Shown here: piece after piece, positions 1 to 8,879 of the stretch | Layout of the letters: every line of letters starts with the position of its first letter | How positions within the stretch are numbered: position 1 is the first letter of the stretch | Source: Streptomyces mangrovi | Lineage (GTDB): Bacteria > Actinomycetota > Actinomycetes > Streptomycetales > Streptomycetaceae | Direction: 5' to 3' | Assembly (NCBI RefSeq): GCF_900114215.1 | Contig: NZ_FOSG01000023.1 | Coordinates: 1 to 64,000, forward strand | DNA length: 64,000 nt | Translations under genes and position numbers: made by a program | The notes under the pieces: generated by a model | Databases searched by the model: none | Told to the model about the DNA's origin: nothing | The model's input: only the letters and a program-made list of their open reading frames with translations

Positions 1-317
1 GCCCGGTGGGTGGTGCCGGCCGAGTCGGTCACGGTCTTGATCTCGCCCTCGAGGTCGACGGCGGTGATGTCGTCGGCGATCAGTTCGGCGCCGAACCGCT
101 CGGCCTGGGCGCGCATGTCGTCCATCAGGTCCGGGCCCATGACGCCGTCGCGGAAGCCGGGGAAGTTCTCCACCTCGGTGGTGTTCATCAGCGCGCCGCC
201 GGCGGTCACCGAGCCTTCGAAGACCAGCGGCTTCAGGGCGGCGCGGGCGGTGTAGAGCGCTGCGGTGTATCCCGCCGGCCCGGAGCCGATGATGATCACG
301 TTGCGGACGTCGCTCAC
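1..317 (-). CDS. trxB: Thioredoxin reductase, N-terminal part (cut by window edge)
   Basis: Seen: the first ~105 residues of an FAD-dependent pyridine-nucleotide disulfide reductase, with the dinucleotide-binding motif IIIGSGPAGYTAALYTARA near residue 8 and the typical TTEVENFPGF segment. The GTG start at 317 follows an AAGGAAGA ribosome-binding site. The rest, including the CxxC redox site, lies beyond the left edge. Known: TrxB reduces thioredoxin with NADPH in the cytosol, and in actinobacteria it lies beside an ECF sigma/anti-sigma pair and murJ, as here. A sigma-R type promoter lies 79-105 bp upstream of the start. Identity is near certain; only the partial state limits the call. Confidence 0.95.
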   Translation of the reverse strand, partial: MSDVRNVIIIGSGPAGYTAALYTARAALKPLVFEGSVTAGGALMNTTEVENFPGFRDGVMGPDLMDDMRAQAERFGAELIADDITAVDLEGEIKTVTDSAGTTHR

Positions 318-395
318 GGAGTCTTCCTTGTCTGCCGATGGGTTTACCGATGGATGCCTGTCGGGAGCATCGCCTTGGGGAGGCTTACCCGACCC

Positions 396-422
396 AACGA
401 ATCCTAGGAGCCAGGCATTCCC
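396..422 (-). promoter_or_regulatory. Sigma-R-type promoter for trxB
   Basis: On the minus strand GGGAAT (422-417) is followed after exactly 18 nt by GTT (398-396). This fits the published Streptomyces sigma-R consensus GGAAT-N18-GTT for thiol-stress genes, of which trxBA is the classic target. The implied transcript would start about 70 nt upstream of the trxB GTG. No transcript data are available here. Confidence 0.7.
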
Positions 423-449
423 GGCCGTGGTATTGCGTGGGCGGGACGC

Positions 450-1418
450 TCAGCGCGGATAGGTACGGGTGGTCAGCACCGTGCCGGCGGCGGGAGGCTC
501 CTTGCCGACGCAGTCGGCGTCGATCACATAGGCATCCACCCGGGAACCGTCGGCCTCATGCGGTAGGACCACGATGTACGCCTGTCGTCCCTCGTAGTCA
601 CTCATGCCGATGGCCAGAGGTGTCTCGTCACGGTCGACGCCCTCACGAACGCACAGCGGCATGGTGGTCGTGGACGTGCCCGGGGACCCGGGGCTTGCCT
701 TGAGGCTGAAGTCGGGAGAACCGGGGTCCGTCTTCTTCAGGCTCCCTTGACTCTCCTGCTCCCGCTTCCCTGATTCGCTGCCGGCCAGTAGGGACCGTAC
801 GCGTGCCTCCAGTGCCTGATCGCTCCGGTCGCTCTCCGCACCGGCGTCCGCGGCCACACCCTTGTCCGTGCCCCCGGAGAAGTCTGCTCCCACGCCTGGA
901 AGGAAGACCGCGCCGAGAGCGAGAAGGGCTGCCGCACCCGCGGTGCCGAGCAAGGCGGTGCCCCAGCGGCGCGGTCGCCCGCTGCCGGCCCTGCCCGGGC
1001 CTCCGGCGCCTCGTGGTCGCCCTGCGGGCCGGCCGGCAGACCGGCCCGTGGGCCGACTGGAGCGGGCCGTTTCACGTGAAACAGCGGTTGGCGTATCCGC
1101 CGGAGAGGCCGAGGGGGAAGTACCCCGGATCTCATCGCCGAAGAGAGTGGAGGCGCTGAGCAGGGCCTCGGCGGCCAGCGCGGCGTCGATACGGCCTGCC
1201 ACATCGGACGGCATCGGGGTCGGCTCCGGAAGGGTGCCCAGCGTGTTGCGGATCTCCTCCAGGGAGGCCCGTACGTCTGCGCACAGCGCGCAGCCCGACA
1301 GATGGGCGCGTAGACCGGCCGAGCGTTCCGGGGGGAGCAGCCCCTCGGTGAAGTCGGAGATCTCGTCGACCTCGGGGTGCCCGTCAGCGCCGAACGACGC
1401 GGAAGACATGGATGTCAT
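450..1418 (-). CDS. Zinc-finger (ZAS) anti-sigma factor, membrane-anchored
   Basis: A 322-residue protein with an N-terminal zinc anti-sigma motif HLSGCALC (HxxxCxxC) at about residues 40-47, a Pro/Arg/Gly-rich linker, one transmembrane segment (around WGTALLGTAGAAALLALGAV) and an extracytoplasmic tail. Known: such proteins hold an ECF sigma factor inactive at the membrane until a signal releases it. Its ATG overlaps the TGA of the upstream sigma gene (ATGA), so the two are translationally coupled; GGAGGTGAG precedes the start. In mycobacteria the same position, between sigM and trxB, is held by RsmA. A perfect parS site lies inside the coding sequence at 1069-1082. What triggers release is not visible. 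Confidence 0.88.
   Translation of the reverse strand: MTSMSSASFGADGHPEVDEISDFTEGLLPPERSAGLRAHLSGCALCADVRASLEEIRNTLGTLPEPTPMPSDVAGRIDAALAAEALLSASTLFGDEIRGTSPSASPADTPTAVSRETARSSRPTGRSAGRPAGRPRGAGGPGRAGSGRPRRWGTALLGTAGAAALLALGAVFLPGVGADFSGGTDKGVAADAGAESDRSDQALEARVRSLLAGSESGKREQESQGSLKKTDPGSPDFSLKASPGSPGTSTTTMPLCVREGVDRDETPLAIGMSDYEGRQAYIVVLPHEADGSRVDAYVIDADCVGKEPPAAGTVLTTRTYPR
1069..1082. other. parS site (ParB binding), inside the anti-sigma gene
   Basis: Perfect 14-bp palindrome GTTTCACGTGAAAC, identical to the Streptomyces/Bacillus parS core. It is read within the anti-sigma gene as Val-Ser-Arg-Glu-Thr. Known: clusters of parS around oriC nucleate ParB complexes for chromosome segregation. 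Confidence 0.93.
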
Positions 1419-2158
1419 GCGTGCTCACCTCCGCCCTTCACGGCCCCGGTGCCTGGTTTCCCTCTTGCCGGTGGGACGGACGCCCCCTGTGTCCGGTTCC
1501 TTCTGCCGGCGCCCGCCCGGGTTCCCGCAGCCGGACCCTCAGAGCGTAGATGGCCGACCAACGGCAGCAGCCGGGCTCTGCCGCGGGCACAGCGGCTCTT
1601 GACGGTCCCGACGGCGACATTGAGGATGCGGGCCGCCTCGGCGACCGGATAGCCCTGCATATCGACGAGGACGAGCGCCGCCCGCTGCTCCGGCGGCAAC
1701 TGGGAGAGCGCGGCGATGAGCTGGCGATGAAGGTCCTGGCGCTCGGCGGGCACGGCGGCGGACTCGTGCGGCTCCAGGAGTCGTTCCAGACGCTCGGGCT
1801 CGGCGATGGGCGAGGTGCGGCGGCTGGCCGCCTTGCGTGCGCGGTCCAGGCAGGCGTTCACAGTGATGCGGTGCAGCCAGGTGGTGACCGCGGACCGCCC
1901 CTGGAAGGTGTGGGCGCTTCGGTAAGCGGAGACAAAGGCGTCCTGGACGGCGTCGGCGGCTTCCTCACGATCCCTCAGAACACGCAGAGCCACGGCCCAG
2001 AGCCGGTCGCGATGGCGGCGCACGATCTCACCGAAGGCCTGTGGATCGCCGGCGACATGGCGGGCGAGGAGCTCCCGGTCGTCGACTCTGTCCGCGTCAT
2101 CGGGGCCGCTCGTGTCCCCGGCACCGTCGACGGCGCCACCCGTCACCTCGTCGCCCAC
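1415..2158 (-). CDS. sigM: ECF RNA polymerase sigma factor, SigM-like
   Basis: A 247-residue extracytoplasmic-function sigma factor. Region 2 is seen around residues 30-100 (FGEIVRRHRDRLWAVALRVL, then EEAADAVQDAFVSAYR and the TWLHRITVNACLD segment). Region 4 with its helix-turn-helix is seen around 165-205 (LPPEQRAALVLVDMQGYPVA, then AARILNVAVGTVKSRCARGRARL). The C-terminal ~40 residues are Gly/Ala/Arg-rich. The GTG start at 2158 is 43 bp from the stop of the upstream pseudokinase gene, and its stop overlaps the anti-sigma start. The order murJ, pseudokinase, sigM, anti-sigma, trxB mirrors the mycobacterial mviN-sigM-rsmA-trxB block, which supports the name SigM. It should direct a stress or envelope regulon not determinable from this window. 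Confidence 0.9.
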   Translation of the reverse strand: MGDEVTGGAVDGAGDTSGPDDADRVDDRELLARHVAGDPQAFGEIVRRHRDRLWAVALRVLRDREEAADAVQDAFVSAYRSAHTFQGRSAVTTWLHRITVNACLDRARKAASRRTSPIAEPERLERLLEPHESAAVPAERQDLHRQLIAALSQLPPEQRAALVLVDMQGYPVAEAARILNVAVGTVKSRCARGRARLLPLVGHLRSEGPAAGTRAGAGRRNRTQGASVPPARGKPGTGAVKGGGEHA

Positions 2159-2201
2159 CAGCCGGTCCCCTCCTCAGTCCGCTGTGTCCACGGGCGGCAG
2201 G

Positions 2202-3959
2202 TCAGCTGAGGACCTCGACCTCCGTGATGCGGCCACGGTAGTTGCCTTCCTCCGTCAGGGGGAGTTCGGTGAGCCACACCAGGACGTAGCGCGTCCTGAT
2301 CGGCTTCTTGGCCTTGAGCTCCACTTCGGTTCCGGAGCCGCTGCTGACCTTGCTGAAGCCGTTCAACGAGCCGGGCATCTGCGCGGTGTCCTCGTCCGTG
2401 GCCAGGAAGTCGACGGAGGTGCTGCCCCTGAAACCGACCTTGACAGTGCTGATCTGCCGGGCCTCGCCCAGGTCGAGGATCAGACCCACGCCGTCCTTGA
2501 GGTTCCCGAACTTCGCGCTGTTGTAGTACATGGTCTGCCAGAAGGTGCCGGCGTCGCCGTCGATCGCTCTGCCCACCTGGCCGCTGTTCTCGGTGGGATC
2601 ACCACCGAACGGGTCGAAGTCCTTGGCGAGGGAGATCTCGACCGGCCTGCCCGTGGGAGCGGTCTCCGGCTGCTTCTGCTGCTCGATCTCGCTCTGCCCC
2701 GGGTCCGGCGCCGGGGGCTCGCCGCCCTTCAGGAGAGTGTCGGCCAGTTGCCAGCTTCCCAGTCCCAGTGCGGCGATGAGCAGAGCGGAGACGCCCCACT
2801 TCAGCAGCCTGCCGGCGCGGCCGGGCAGTGCGGGAGGCGCCGGCGCCGTCGTCACGGTGGGCGCGCCTGCGGGCCCCGCGGGAGGACGGGGCACGGGACC
2901 GCCGTAGGCCCCCTGCCGGTAACCGGGGCCCTGGTACGGCGGCGGAGCGGTGAACTCGGGCTCGGGCGGCCGGATGCGCGGCAGCGCGGCGATCGCCTTG
3001 GCCAGCTCCTCGGGGGTGGTGCAGGGCTGTTCCTGGCGGGAGGCGGTGGCACCGTCGTTGACCATCGCGCGCATGGCCAGCTCGGAGAGCCCGCGGTGCA
3101 CCCCGGCGCGTACCTGGTCCGGGGGGATGAGGGAGTCGCCGGTCAGCTCGGCCATGCCGCCGAGGCCGTAGGCGTCCTCGCCGTACGGCCAGCGGTGGGC
3201 GAGGGAGGCATACAGAAGAGCGCCGATCGCCTCGGTGTCGGTGCGCTGGGGGTGATCGGAGGTGATACCGCGCAGGGCGGCGTTCACGGCGAGGCCGCGG
3301 ATGCGGTACTGGCCGGCGGCGGTGCGCAGGACGCAGCCGGGGGTCAGCCGCAGATGAGCCAGGCCCTCGCGGTGGGCGGCGGCCATCGCCTGGGTGATCT
3401 GGCTGACGAGCTGATAGGCCTCGTGGGTGGGCAGCGGACCGGAGGCGAGAAGGGCTGTGAGAGGGGTGGCGTCCGGGAGCCACTCGTGGACGACGTAGAC
3501 GAGGTCGTTCTCCTCGACCGCGTCCAGTACCTGCACGAAGCGGGGATCGCCGAGGAGGGCTGCGGAGCGGGCGGCGGCCAGGACCGGCCGGGCGCGGGGG
3601 TGGTCGGCTGCGAGGAGATGGACGCCGACGGCGCGGCGCAGTTTCTCGTCGACGGCTCGCCAACTGCTGAACCCGTCCAGACGGGTGATGCACTCCTCCA
3701 GACGGTAGCGCCGGGCGAGCTTGTGACCGCTGTGCAGCTCGGGCGGCTGCGGGGTCCGGGAGGGCTCGGAGGCCGATGTCACCGCGTCGGCGGTATCAGG
3801 GGCGCCGGAGGCTTCCGCCGTTGCGCTGTCATCGCCGTCGTGGTCCGTGGAACCGTCGGCCGTGGCCCGCTCGACAGCGGTGGTCGGCGGCTTGTTCCCG
3901 CCGTCCGTCCCGCCGCTTTCGCCGGCCACGTCGACGGCAGCCGTGCTCCGTTCCGCCAC
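2202..3959 (-). CDS. Membrane pseudokinase with extracytoplasmic discoidin-like domain (MurJ partner)
   Basis: A 585-residue protein in four parts. There is a Ser/Thr/Asp-rich N-terminus, then a protein-kinase-like fold (about 80-330). Next come a Pro/Gly/Tyr linker and one transmembrane helix (LLKWGVSALLIAALGLG). Last is an external domain resembling F5/8 type C (discoidin) modules, with AIDGDAGTFWQT and ILDLGEARQISTVKVGF. The catalytic elements are missing: the HRD loop reads HLRLTPGCV, no DFG is seen, and no VAIK lysine is evident (AVGVHLLA). Known: mycobacterial MviN carries a fused pseudokinase that binds the FHA protein FhaA to control peptidoglycan synthesis; here the equivalent is a separate gene directly after murJ. 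The GTG start at 3959 follows GGGAG. I infer a regulatory, not enzymatic, role at the membrane. Confidence 0.8.
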   Translation of the reverse strand: MAERSTAAVDVAGESGGTDGGNKPPTTAVERATADGSTDHDGDDSATAEASGAPDTADAVTSASEPSRTPQPPELHSGHKLARRYRLEECITRLDGFSSWRAVDEKLRRAVGVHLLAADHPRARPVLAAARSAALLGDPRFVQVLDAVEENDLVYVVHEWLPDATPLTALLASGPLPTHEAYQLVSQITQAMAAAHREGLAHLRLTPGCVLRTAAGQYRIRGLAVNAALRGITSDHPQRTDTEAIGALLYASLAHRWPYGEDAYGLGGMAELTGDSLIPPDQVRAGVHRGLSELAMRAMVNDGATASRQEQPCTTPEELAKAIAALPRIRPPEPEFTAPPPYQGPGYRQGAYGGPVPRPPAGPAGAPTVTTAPAPPALPGRAGRLLKWGVSALLIAALGLGSWQLADTLLKGGEPPAPDPGQSEIEQQKQPETAPTGRPVEISLAKDFDPFGGDPTENSGQVGRAIDGDAGTFWQTMYYNSAKFGNLKDGVGLILDLGEARQISTVKVGFRGSTSVDFLATDEDTAQMPGSLNGFSKVSSGSGTEVELKAKKPIRTRYVLVWLTELPLTEEGNYRGRITEVEVLS

Positions 3960-4089
3960 CGTCGCTCCCGCCTCCCCATTCGTTACAGCCTGTTTCCCGA
4001 CACAGCCAGAGACAATTGTGCCCACAGTCCGCCGCTGTGCACGACACACGGGTGGGGCCGAAGGTTGTGCGACCGGCCTCGGAAGGCCG

Positions 4090-6351
4090 TCAGCGGCCGA
4101 GCTTCGCGCGGACCATGCCCATCATGGCGGTCAGCTCCTCCACCCGCATACGCCGGGCTGTCAGAACGAAGACCGCGCCCAGCACCAGACCGCCCGCGGC
4201 CAGGGCCGCGGCACCGCTGACGACGCCGGGGCCGAGGGCCCGGACGACGGCGTAGGCGACCGCGCCACCGGCCAGTGCGGCCGGGGTGCCGGCGCCGCAG
4301 AGCCTGGCGTAGGCGCGCACGATGCGGGGGCCGTCCAGATCGCCGCCCAGCTTCCTGCTCAGCCGCTTCCAGGCGACGCCTACGCCCACGGCGTAGGCGA
4401 GGCCGTAGGCGGCGGCCATGCCGACGACCGCCCACCGGCTGGGCAGCAGCAGGAAGGCCAGAGCGGAGCCCGCCGCGTTGCAGGCGGCCACGATCACCGT
4501 GTTGTAGAAGGGGGTGCGGGTGTCCTCGTAGGCGTAGAAGCCGCGCAGGACCACGTACTGCACGGAGTAGGGGATCAGTCCGAGGCCGAAGGCCATCAGG
4601 ATGTAGCCCATCGAGGTGGCCGCGTCGATGCCCGCGGAGAAGTACATCAGCAGGCACATCGGTACACCGAGGGCCACGAAGGCGAAGGACACCGGCACGA
4701 TGGCGACGGCCGAGGTGCGCAGTCCGTGCGAGATGTCGTCGCGGACGGCGGCCGGATCGCCGTCGTGGGCGGCGCGGGAGATCCTCGGCAGCAGGGCGGC
4801 CATCACCGAGACGGTGATGATGGCCTGCGGCATCTGCCAGATCAGCTGGGCGTTGCTGTAGCCGAGGATGCCCGTACCGGGATGTCCCTCGGCGTCGGCG
4901 GCCTTACCGGCCCAGGTGGCGAGCTGGGTGACGACCAGGACGCCCGCCTGGTTGGCCAGGACGAACAGGAACGTCCATTTGGCGAGCCGGGCCGCCTTGC
5001 CCAGGCCGTGGCCGCGCCAGTCGAAGCGCGGACGGACACGGAAGCCGGTGGCGCGCAGGTAGGGGATCATCGCCAGGGCCTGGACGACCAGCCCCAGCAG
5101 GGTGCCGACGCCGAGCAGCCGGACGCCCTCCGGCGGGATCGTCTCCACACTCATCCCGGAAGTGCGGGCCGTGCCGTACACCCAGATGAAGAGGCCGAAT
5201 GTGGTGATGATGACGACGTTGTTCAGGACGGGGGTCCACATCATCGCGCCGAAGCGGCCCCGGGCGTTGAGGATCTGGCCCATGACGACGTGGACACCCA
5301 TGAAGAAGATCGTGGGCAGGCAGTAGCGGGCGAAGGTGACCGCCACGTTGTTGGCGGCCGGGTCGTCGGCGATCTGCACGGACAGTGCCCGCACCAGCAG
5401 CGGCGCACCCAGCACCGTGAGGGCGACCAGCCCGCCGAGGACGACCATGACCAGGGTGAGGAGACGGTTGGCGTAAGCCTCACCGCCGTCCTCGTCGTTC
5501 TTCATGGCGCGTACGAGCTGCGGCACGAAGACGGAGTTCAGGCCGCCGCCGATGGACAGGATGTAGATCATCGTCGGCAGCGTGTACGCCACGGTGTAGG
5601 CGTCGCCGAGCAGTGCGGCGCCGAGTGCGGCGGTGATCACCAGGGTGCGGACGAAGCCCGTGAGCCGGGAGACCATCGTGCCCGCGGCCATGATGGCGCT
5701 GGACTTCAGTATGCCGCCGCCCCGGCGGGCGGACCTGCCCGCCGCCGCGGGAGGCGGGTCCGTGGGGGTGCCTTCCGCTTCCGGTGCCGCCTGGGGCGGC
5801 GGTGGCGGCGGTGGGGACTGTGGCCCGGAGACGGCGGGGGACGGAGGCTGCTGTGGGCCGGGCCGCGGGGGCCGCCCGTAGGACTCCCGGTGGCCGTAGG
5901 GGCTCTGGGCTCCGGGAGCCGCTTGTGGCGCGTACGGATCCTGCGGCGCGTACGGCCCCGAGGGCTGGTGCTGCTCGTACGGCTCTCCCTGCTCGTACGG
6001 CTCTTCCTGCTGTCCGGTCGGCTGCCCGGCCGGCGGGTACTGCCGGTGCTCCTGGGACGGGGACGCCTGCTGGTCGTGGAAGAGGTGGGCGAAGGCGTCG
6101 TCGCGGGCGCGGCCCCCACTCTCCCGCGCCCCTGCCTCCAGCATGTCGTCCACACCTGTGAAGCGCACGGTCGCCGAGTCGCCGCCCCGCCCCGGCTGCC
6201 CGTGGGTGCCCTGAGGTGCGGGCTGGGAGGTGTTCCGACCGTACGGGTACTGCCGGTAGGGGTACCGCTCCTGCGCGTCCTGGCCGCCCGGAGCGGTCGG
6301 CTCCCCACCGCCGGGCGCATCACCGCGGTCACGGTCGTACGGCGCGTTCAT
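4090..6351 (-). CDS. murJ: Lipid II flippase MurJ (MviN)
   Basis: A 753-residue protein with a ~210-residue disordered N-terminus rich in Pro, Gln, Tyr and Gly, then a MOP-superfamily core with about 14 transmembrane helices. Recognisable core segments include GTMVSRLTGFVRTLVI, GGGLNSVFVPQLVRAMK, GRFGAMMWTPVLNNVVII and LRGFYAYEDTRTPFYN. Known: MurJ flips undecaprenyl-linked peptidoglycan precursor to the outer face of the membrane. The long cytoplasmic tail is an actinobacterial extra. The gene lies between a large anchored DUF6049 protein (stop 6407) and the pseudokinase, probably one operon reading leftward. The ATG start at 6351 fits the compositional onset of the tail; its shine-dalgarno is weak. 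Confidence 0.95.
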   Translation of the reverse strand: MNAPYDRDRGDAPGGGEPTAPGGQDAQERYPYRQYPYGRNTSQPAPQGTHGQPGRGGDSATVRFTGVDDMLEAGARESGGRARDDAFAHLFHDQQASPSQEHRQYPPAGQPTGQQEEPYEQGEPYEQHQPSGPYAPQDPYAPQAAPGAQSPYGHRESYGRPPRPGPQQPPSPAVSGPQSPPPPPPPQAAPEAEGTPTDPPPAAAGRSARRGGGILKSSAIMAAGTMVSRLTGFVRTLVITAALGAALLGDAYTVAYTLPTMIYILSIGGGLNSVFVPQLVRAMKNDEDGGEAYANRLLTLVMVVLGGLVALTVLGAPLLVRALSVQIADDPAANNVAVTFARYCLPTIFFMGVHVVMGQILNARGRFGAMMWTPVLNNVVIITTFGLFIWVYGTARTSGMSVETIPPEGVRLLGVGTLLGLVVQALAMIPYLRATGFRVRPRFDWRGHGLGKAARLAKWTFLFVLANQAGVLVVTQLATWAGKAADAEGHPGTGILGYSNAQLIWQMPQAIITVSVMAALLPRISRAAHDGDPAAVRDDISHGLRTSAVAIVPVSFAFVALGVPMCLLMYFSAGIDAATSMGYILMAFGLGLIPYSVQYVVLRGFYAYEDTRTPFYNTVIVAACNAAGSALAFLLLPSRWAVVGMAAAYGLAYAVGVGVAWKRLSRKLGGDLDGPRIVRAYARLCGAGTPAALAGGAVAYAVVRALGPGVVSGAAALAAGGLVLGAVFVLTARRMRVEELTAMMGMVRAKLGR

Positions 6352-6406
6352 CGCTGCAACCCCACCTCATCGTCCGCGGCCGTCTTCCCCGGCCCCGACA
6401 GCTCGC

Positions 6407-8833
6407 TCAACGCTCCACCTTCTCACCCGCACCGGAGGGGTCGCGACGTCCGGCTCCGGTGTTCCCGGCGGGGTCACCCGCCTGCCCGTCCCCGGCCTCC
6501 GCGGCAGGCTTTCCGTCGGCCTCCGCGGCCTCCTCCGGCTCCCCCTGCTCCTCCGGTCCGTCCGCGTGCCGCACCAGGGGGGCGTCCGGGTCCGGCCGTT
6601 CGCCGAGGCGCTTGCGCTGGGTGTACATCCGGACCCCGGCCAGCACCACGAGCAGGACTCCGCCGGAGATCACCAGCATCACCGCGGAGGTGATCTCGGT
6701 GACCTCCACCTGGAACCTCATCGCCTCGCCCCAGGGATCGCCGTCCTCGGTGTAGAGCCGGGCCTCGACCCAGGTGCGGCCGTTGGCCTTGGCGGTGGTG
6801 GGGACCTTCACCGACTGGCTGTGCCCGCCCTCCACCGTGACCGGCTGCGCCTCGCCGACGTCCAGGCCGATCCGGCGCCCGGAGACCAGCCGCAGCTCCA
6901 GGTTCTCCACGTCCTGGAGGAGCTTGTTCTGCACGGTCACCGGAATGGTGGCGCTGCGGCCGGACAGCTTCATGTCCGACTTCTCGATCAGCCGGACACC
7001 GCCCGTCAGCTCCTCCAGATAGCCGCCCACCGACTCCCGGTACTCCGCCGCGGCCTCGCGGTCACCGCGCCAGGAGACGGACATCGAGCGGTGGATCGCG
7101 GTGTTGAAGGGCGTCTCCACCCGGGCCGGCTCGGACAGGATGCTCTTGAAGTCGTCCAGGGTGTTCCGGATGGCGCGGATCTTCTCGAAGGACTCGGTCC
7201 GCAGCTCCCGCTTGCGCAGCGAGTCCGGGTAGGAGCCCTGCCCCGGCACCTTCCGGCCGGCCCGTGGGTCCGGATCGGCTTCCGCGGCCTCGGACAGGCT
7301 CACGAACTCCGCCCAGCGTCCGTCGAGTTGGAGTGTGTCGAGTGCGTCGGCCATCGCCTGGGCCTGGCTGACGGTGGGCATCCGCCGGGGTGCCACCACG
7401 ATGCTGCGTTGCCGGCCCGGCTGCTGCGCGGTGATCGACTGGGTGTGGGCCAGGAACCGCTGTACGGCCCGTGTGGAGTCGTCGGCCCGGGTCATGTCCC
7501 CCTGGAACAGCTTCGACAGCCGGGCGTCCGCCACGATCGCGGTGGTGCCGCCGCCGATCGGCCGGGCGGCGGTGGGGGTGTGGTTCAGAGAGGCGGGTTC
7601 GCGCATGCTGTCGCTGCGGGCGATGACGTTGTGGGCGCCCGCCGAGGTGGCCACGGAGACGATGGAGGGGTCGACGGCGCCCTCCACCGGCCAGGCGAAG
7701 TCGGTGCTGGGCTCGGTGAGCAGGGTGGTCTCCACCGTCATCCGGCCCAGCTCGGTGGCCGGTCCCAGATGGCTGAGCGCGCCGGAGACCTTCTTGCCCC
7801 GGTGGGCGAGGGAGGCGAGATCCGGGTCGCCGAAGGGCAGGGCCACGACCTCCCCGTCCTCCACCGCCTGCCGCAGTTCGTGCAGCCATCGCCGGGCGTC
7901 GGCCTGGCCCTTCCCGGCGACCTCCCGGCCGTCCTCGGTCAGCACCTTGTAGTTGTTGGTCATCGCCTCCACGGAGGCGAGCAGATCCGGGTCGACCACC
8001 CAGGTGACCGGAAGCTTGCTGCCCAGGGCGACCATCTGCTGGAGCCGTCCACCGGGGGCGATCTCGGCTTCGAGGTCGTCGTCCTCGAACACCGGCATCC
8101 GCCGCTGGTCCCCGGACTCGGTGCGGGCTGTGACGTGGGTGGAGGAGATCAGCGGCCACAGGAAGGTCAGCTGTGTGGCCTGCTCGGGCGCGGACGGCTG
8201 CCATGGCAGGAGGGCCCGCTCGATGCCCAGGACGCGTCCGTACGCCTCGTCGGCCATCCGGCCCGACAGCGACACACCGAGCTGGTACACGCCGGGCTCG
8301 TCGAAGGGGAGCTTGTCGGCCGGCACGCTCAGGGTGAAGGAGAAGCTGGCTCCCGGGGGGAGGTCACCGATCTTCACGGTGCCCTTGCCGCCGATCTCCT
8401 CTCCGTCGATCCCGGGCACGTAGGCGGTGCGCGAGTCGGCGCGGTCGATCGCGCTGCGTGTGGTCAGCCGGGCGCCGGGGCGCAGCGCGACCTTGGCCTC
8501 GGTGATGTCGGAGGAGGTTCTGTTGCTGACGCGGCCGGAGACGGTGACCGTGTCGCCCTTGCCCGGAGCCGAGGGGGTGAGCCCGGTGATGGAGACCGAG
8601 GCGGTGCGGGACTCGTCGGCGGTGGGGGCTGCCGGCACCGCCTGGGTGGAAGGGACTGAGAGCGCAGAGGGGGTCGAGGGGGCCGAGAGAGCGACGGCGG
8701 CCTCGGCGGGGGACTGGGCGGCCACTCCCGTCAGCAGCGGCAGGGAGGCGGCCAGCACGGCCGTGCAGCGCACCGCCCATCGGCGGCGGGCAGGAGCGAT
8801 GGGGGTCCCTGGGGTCTGTGCCGCCTCGGCCAC
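6407..8833 (-). CDS. Secreted, C-terminally membrane-anchored DUF6049 protein
   Basis: About 808 residues from the GTG at 8833; in-frame GTG 8947 would add 38 residues with no export signal. The protein has an N-terminal signal region (WAVRCTAVLAASLPLLTGVA), a long extracytoplasmic part with immunoglobulin-like stretches (SAPGKGDTVTVSGRVSN; LPVTVQNKLL-like repeats near the end) and a C-terminal transmembrane helix (AVMLVISGGVLLVVLAGV). A charged Glu/Ala/Gly cytoplasmic tail closes it. Known: this family (annotated DUF6049 in actinobacteria, similar to a Rv3909-type protein) sits beside murJ, which suggests an envelope role, but no activity is established. The start is uncertain because both GTG codons have poor ribosome-binding sites; the 11-bp repeats at 8880-8934 lie between them. 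Confidence 0.83.
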   Translation of the reverse strand: MAEAAQTPGTPIAPARRRWAVRCTAVLAASLPLLTGVAAQSPAEAAVALSAPSTPSALSVPSTQAVPAAPTADESRTASVSITGLTPSAPGKGDTVTVSGRVSNRTSSDITEAKVALRPGARLTTRSAIDRADSRTAYVPGIDGEEIGGKGTVKIGDLPPGASFSFTLSVPADKLPFDEPGVYQLGVSLSGRMADEAYGRVLGIERALLPWQPSAPEQATQLTFLWPLISSTHVTARTESGDQRRMPVFEDDDLEAEIAPGGRLQQMVALGSKLPVTWVVDPDLLASVEAMTNNYKVLTEDGREVAGKGQADARRWLHELRQAVEDGEVVALPFGDPDLASLAHRGKKVSGALSHLGPATELGRMTVETTLLTEPSTDFAWPVEGAVDPSIVSVATSAGAHNVIARSDSMREPASLNHTPTAARPIGGGTTAIVADARLSKLFQGDMTRADDSTRAVQRFLAHTQSITAQQPGRQRSIVVAPRRMPTVSQAQAMADALDTLQLDGRWAEFVSLSEAAEADPDPRAGRKVPGQGSYPDSLRKRELRTESFEKIRAIRNTLDDFKSILSEPARVETPFNTAIHRSMSVSWRGDREAAAEYRESVGGYLEELTGGVRLIEKSDMKLSGRSATIPVTVQNKLLQDVENLELRLVSGRRIGLDVGEAQPVTVEGGHSQSVKVPTTAKANGRTWVEARLYTEDGDPWGEAMRFQVEVTEITSAVMLVISGGVLLVVLAGVRMYTQRKRLGERPDPDAPLVRHADGPEEQGEPEEAAEADGKPAAEAGDGQAGDPAGNTGAGRRDPSGAGEKVER

Positions 8834-8879
8834 GTGCCTCGTCCATCCTGTCCGCCGGTCGTCCGTACCGGTGCGCTGC

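Noticed and set aside
3847..6693. 948-residue open frame on the plus strand opposite murJ
   Set aside because: It is the antisense shadow of murJ and the pseudokinase, made open by extreme third-position GC; composition is low-complexity and no domain is seen. Similar long frames elsewhere (for example 30726-33884 minus beyond the Mrr gene) were rejected for the same reason.
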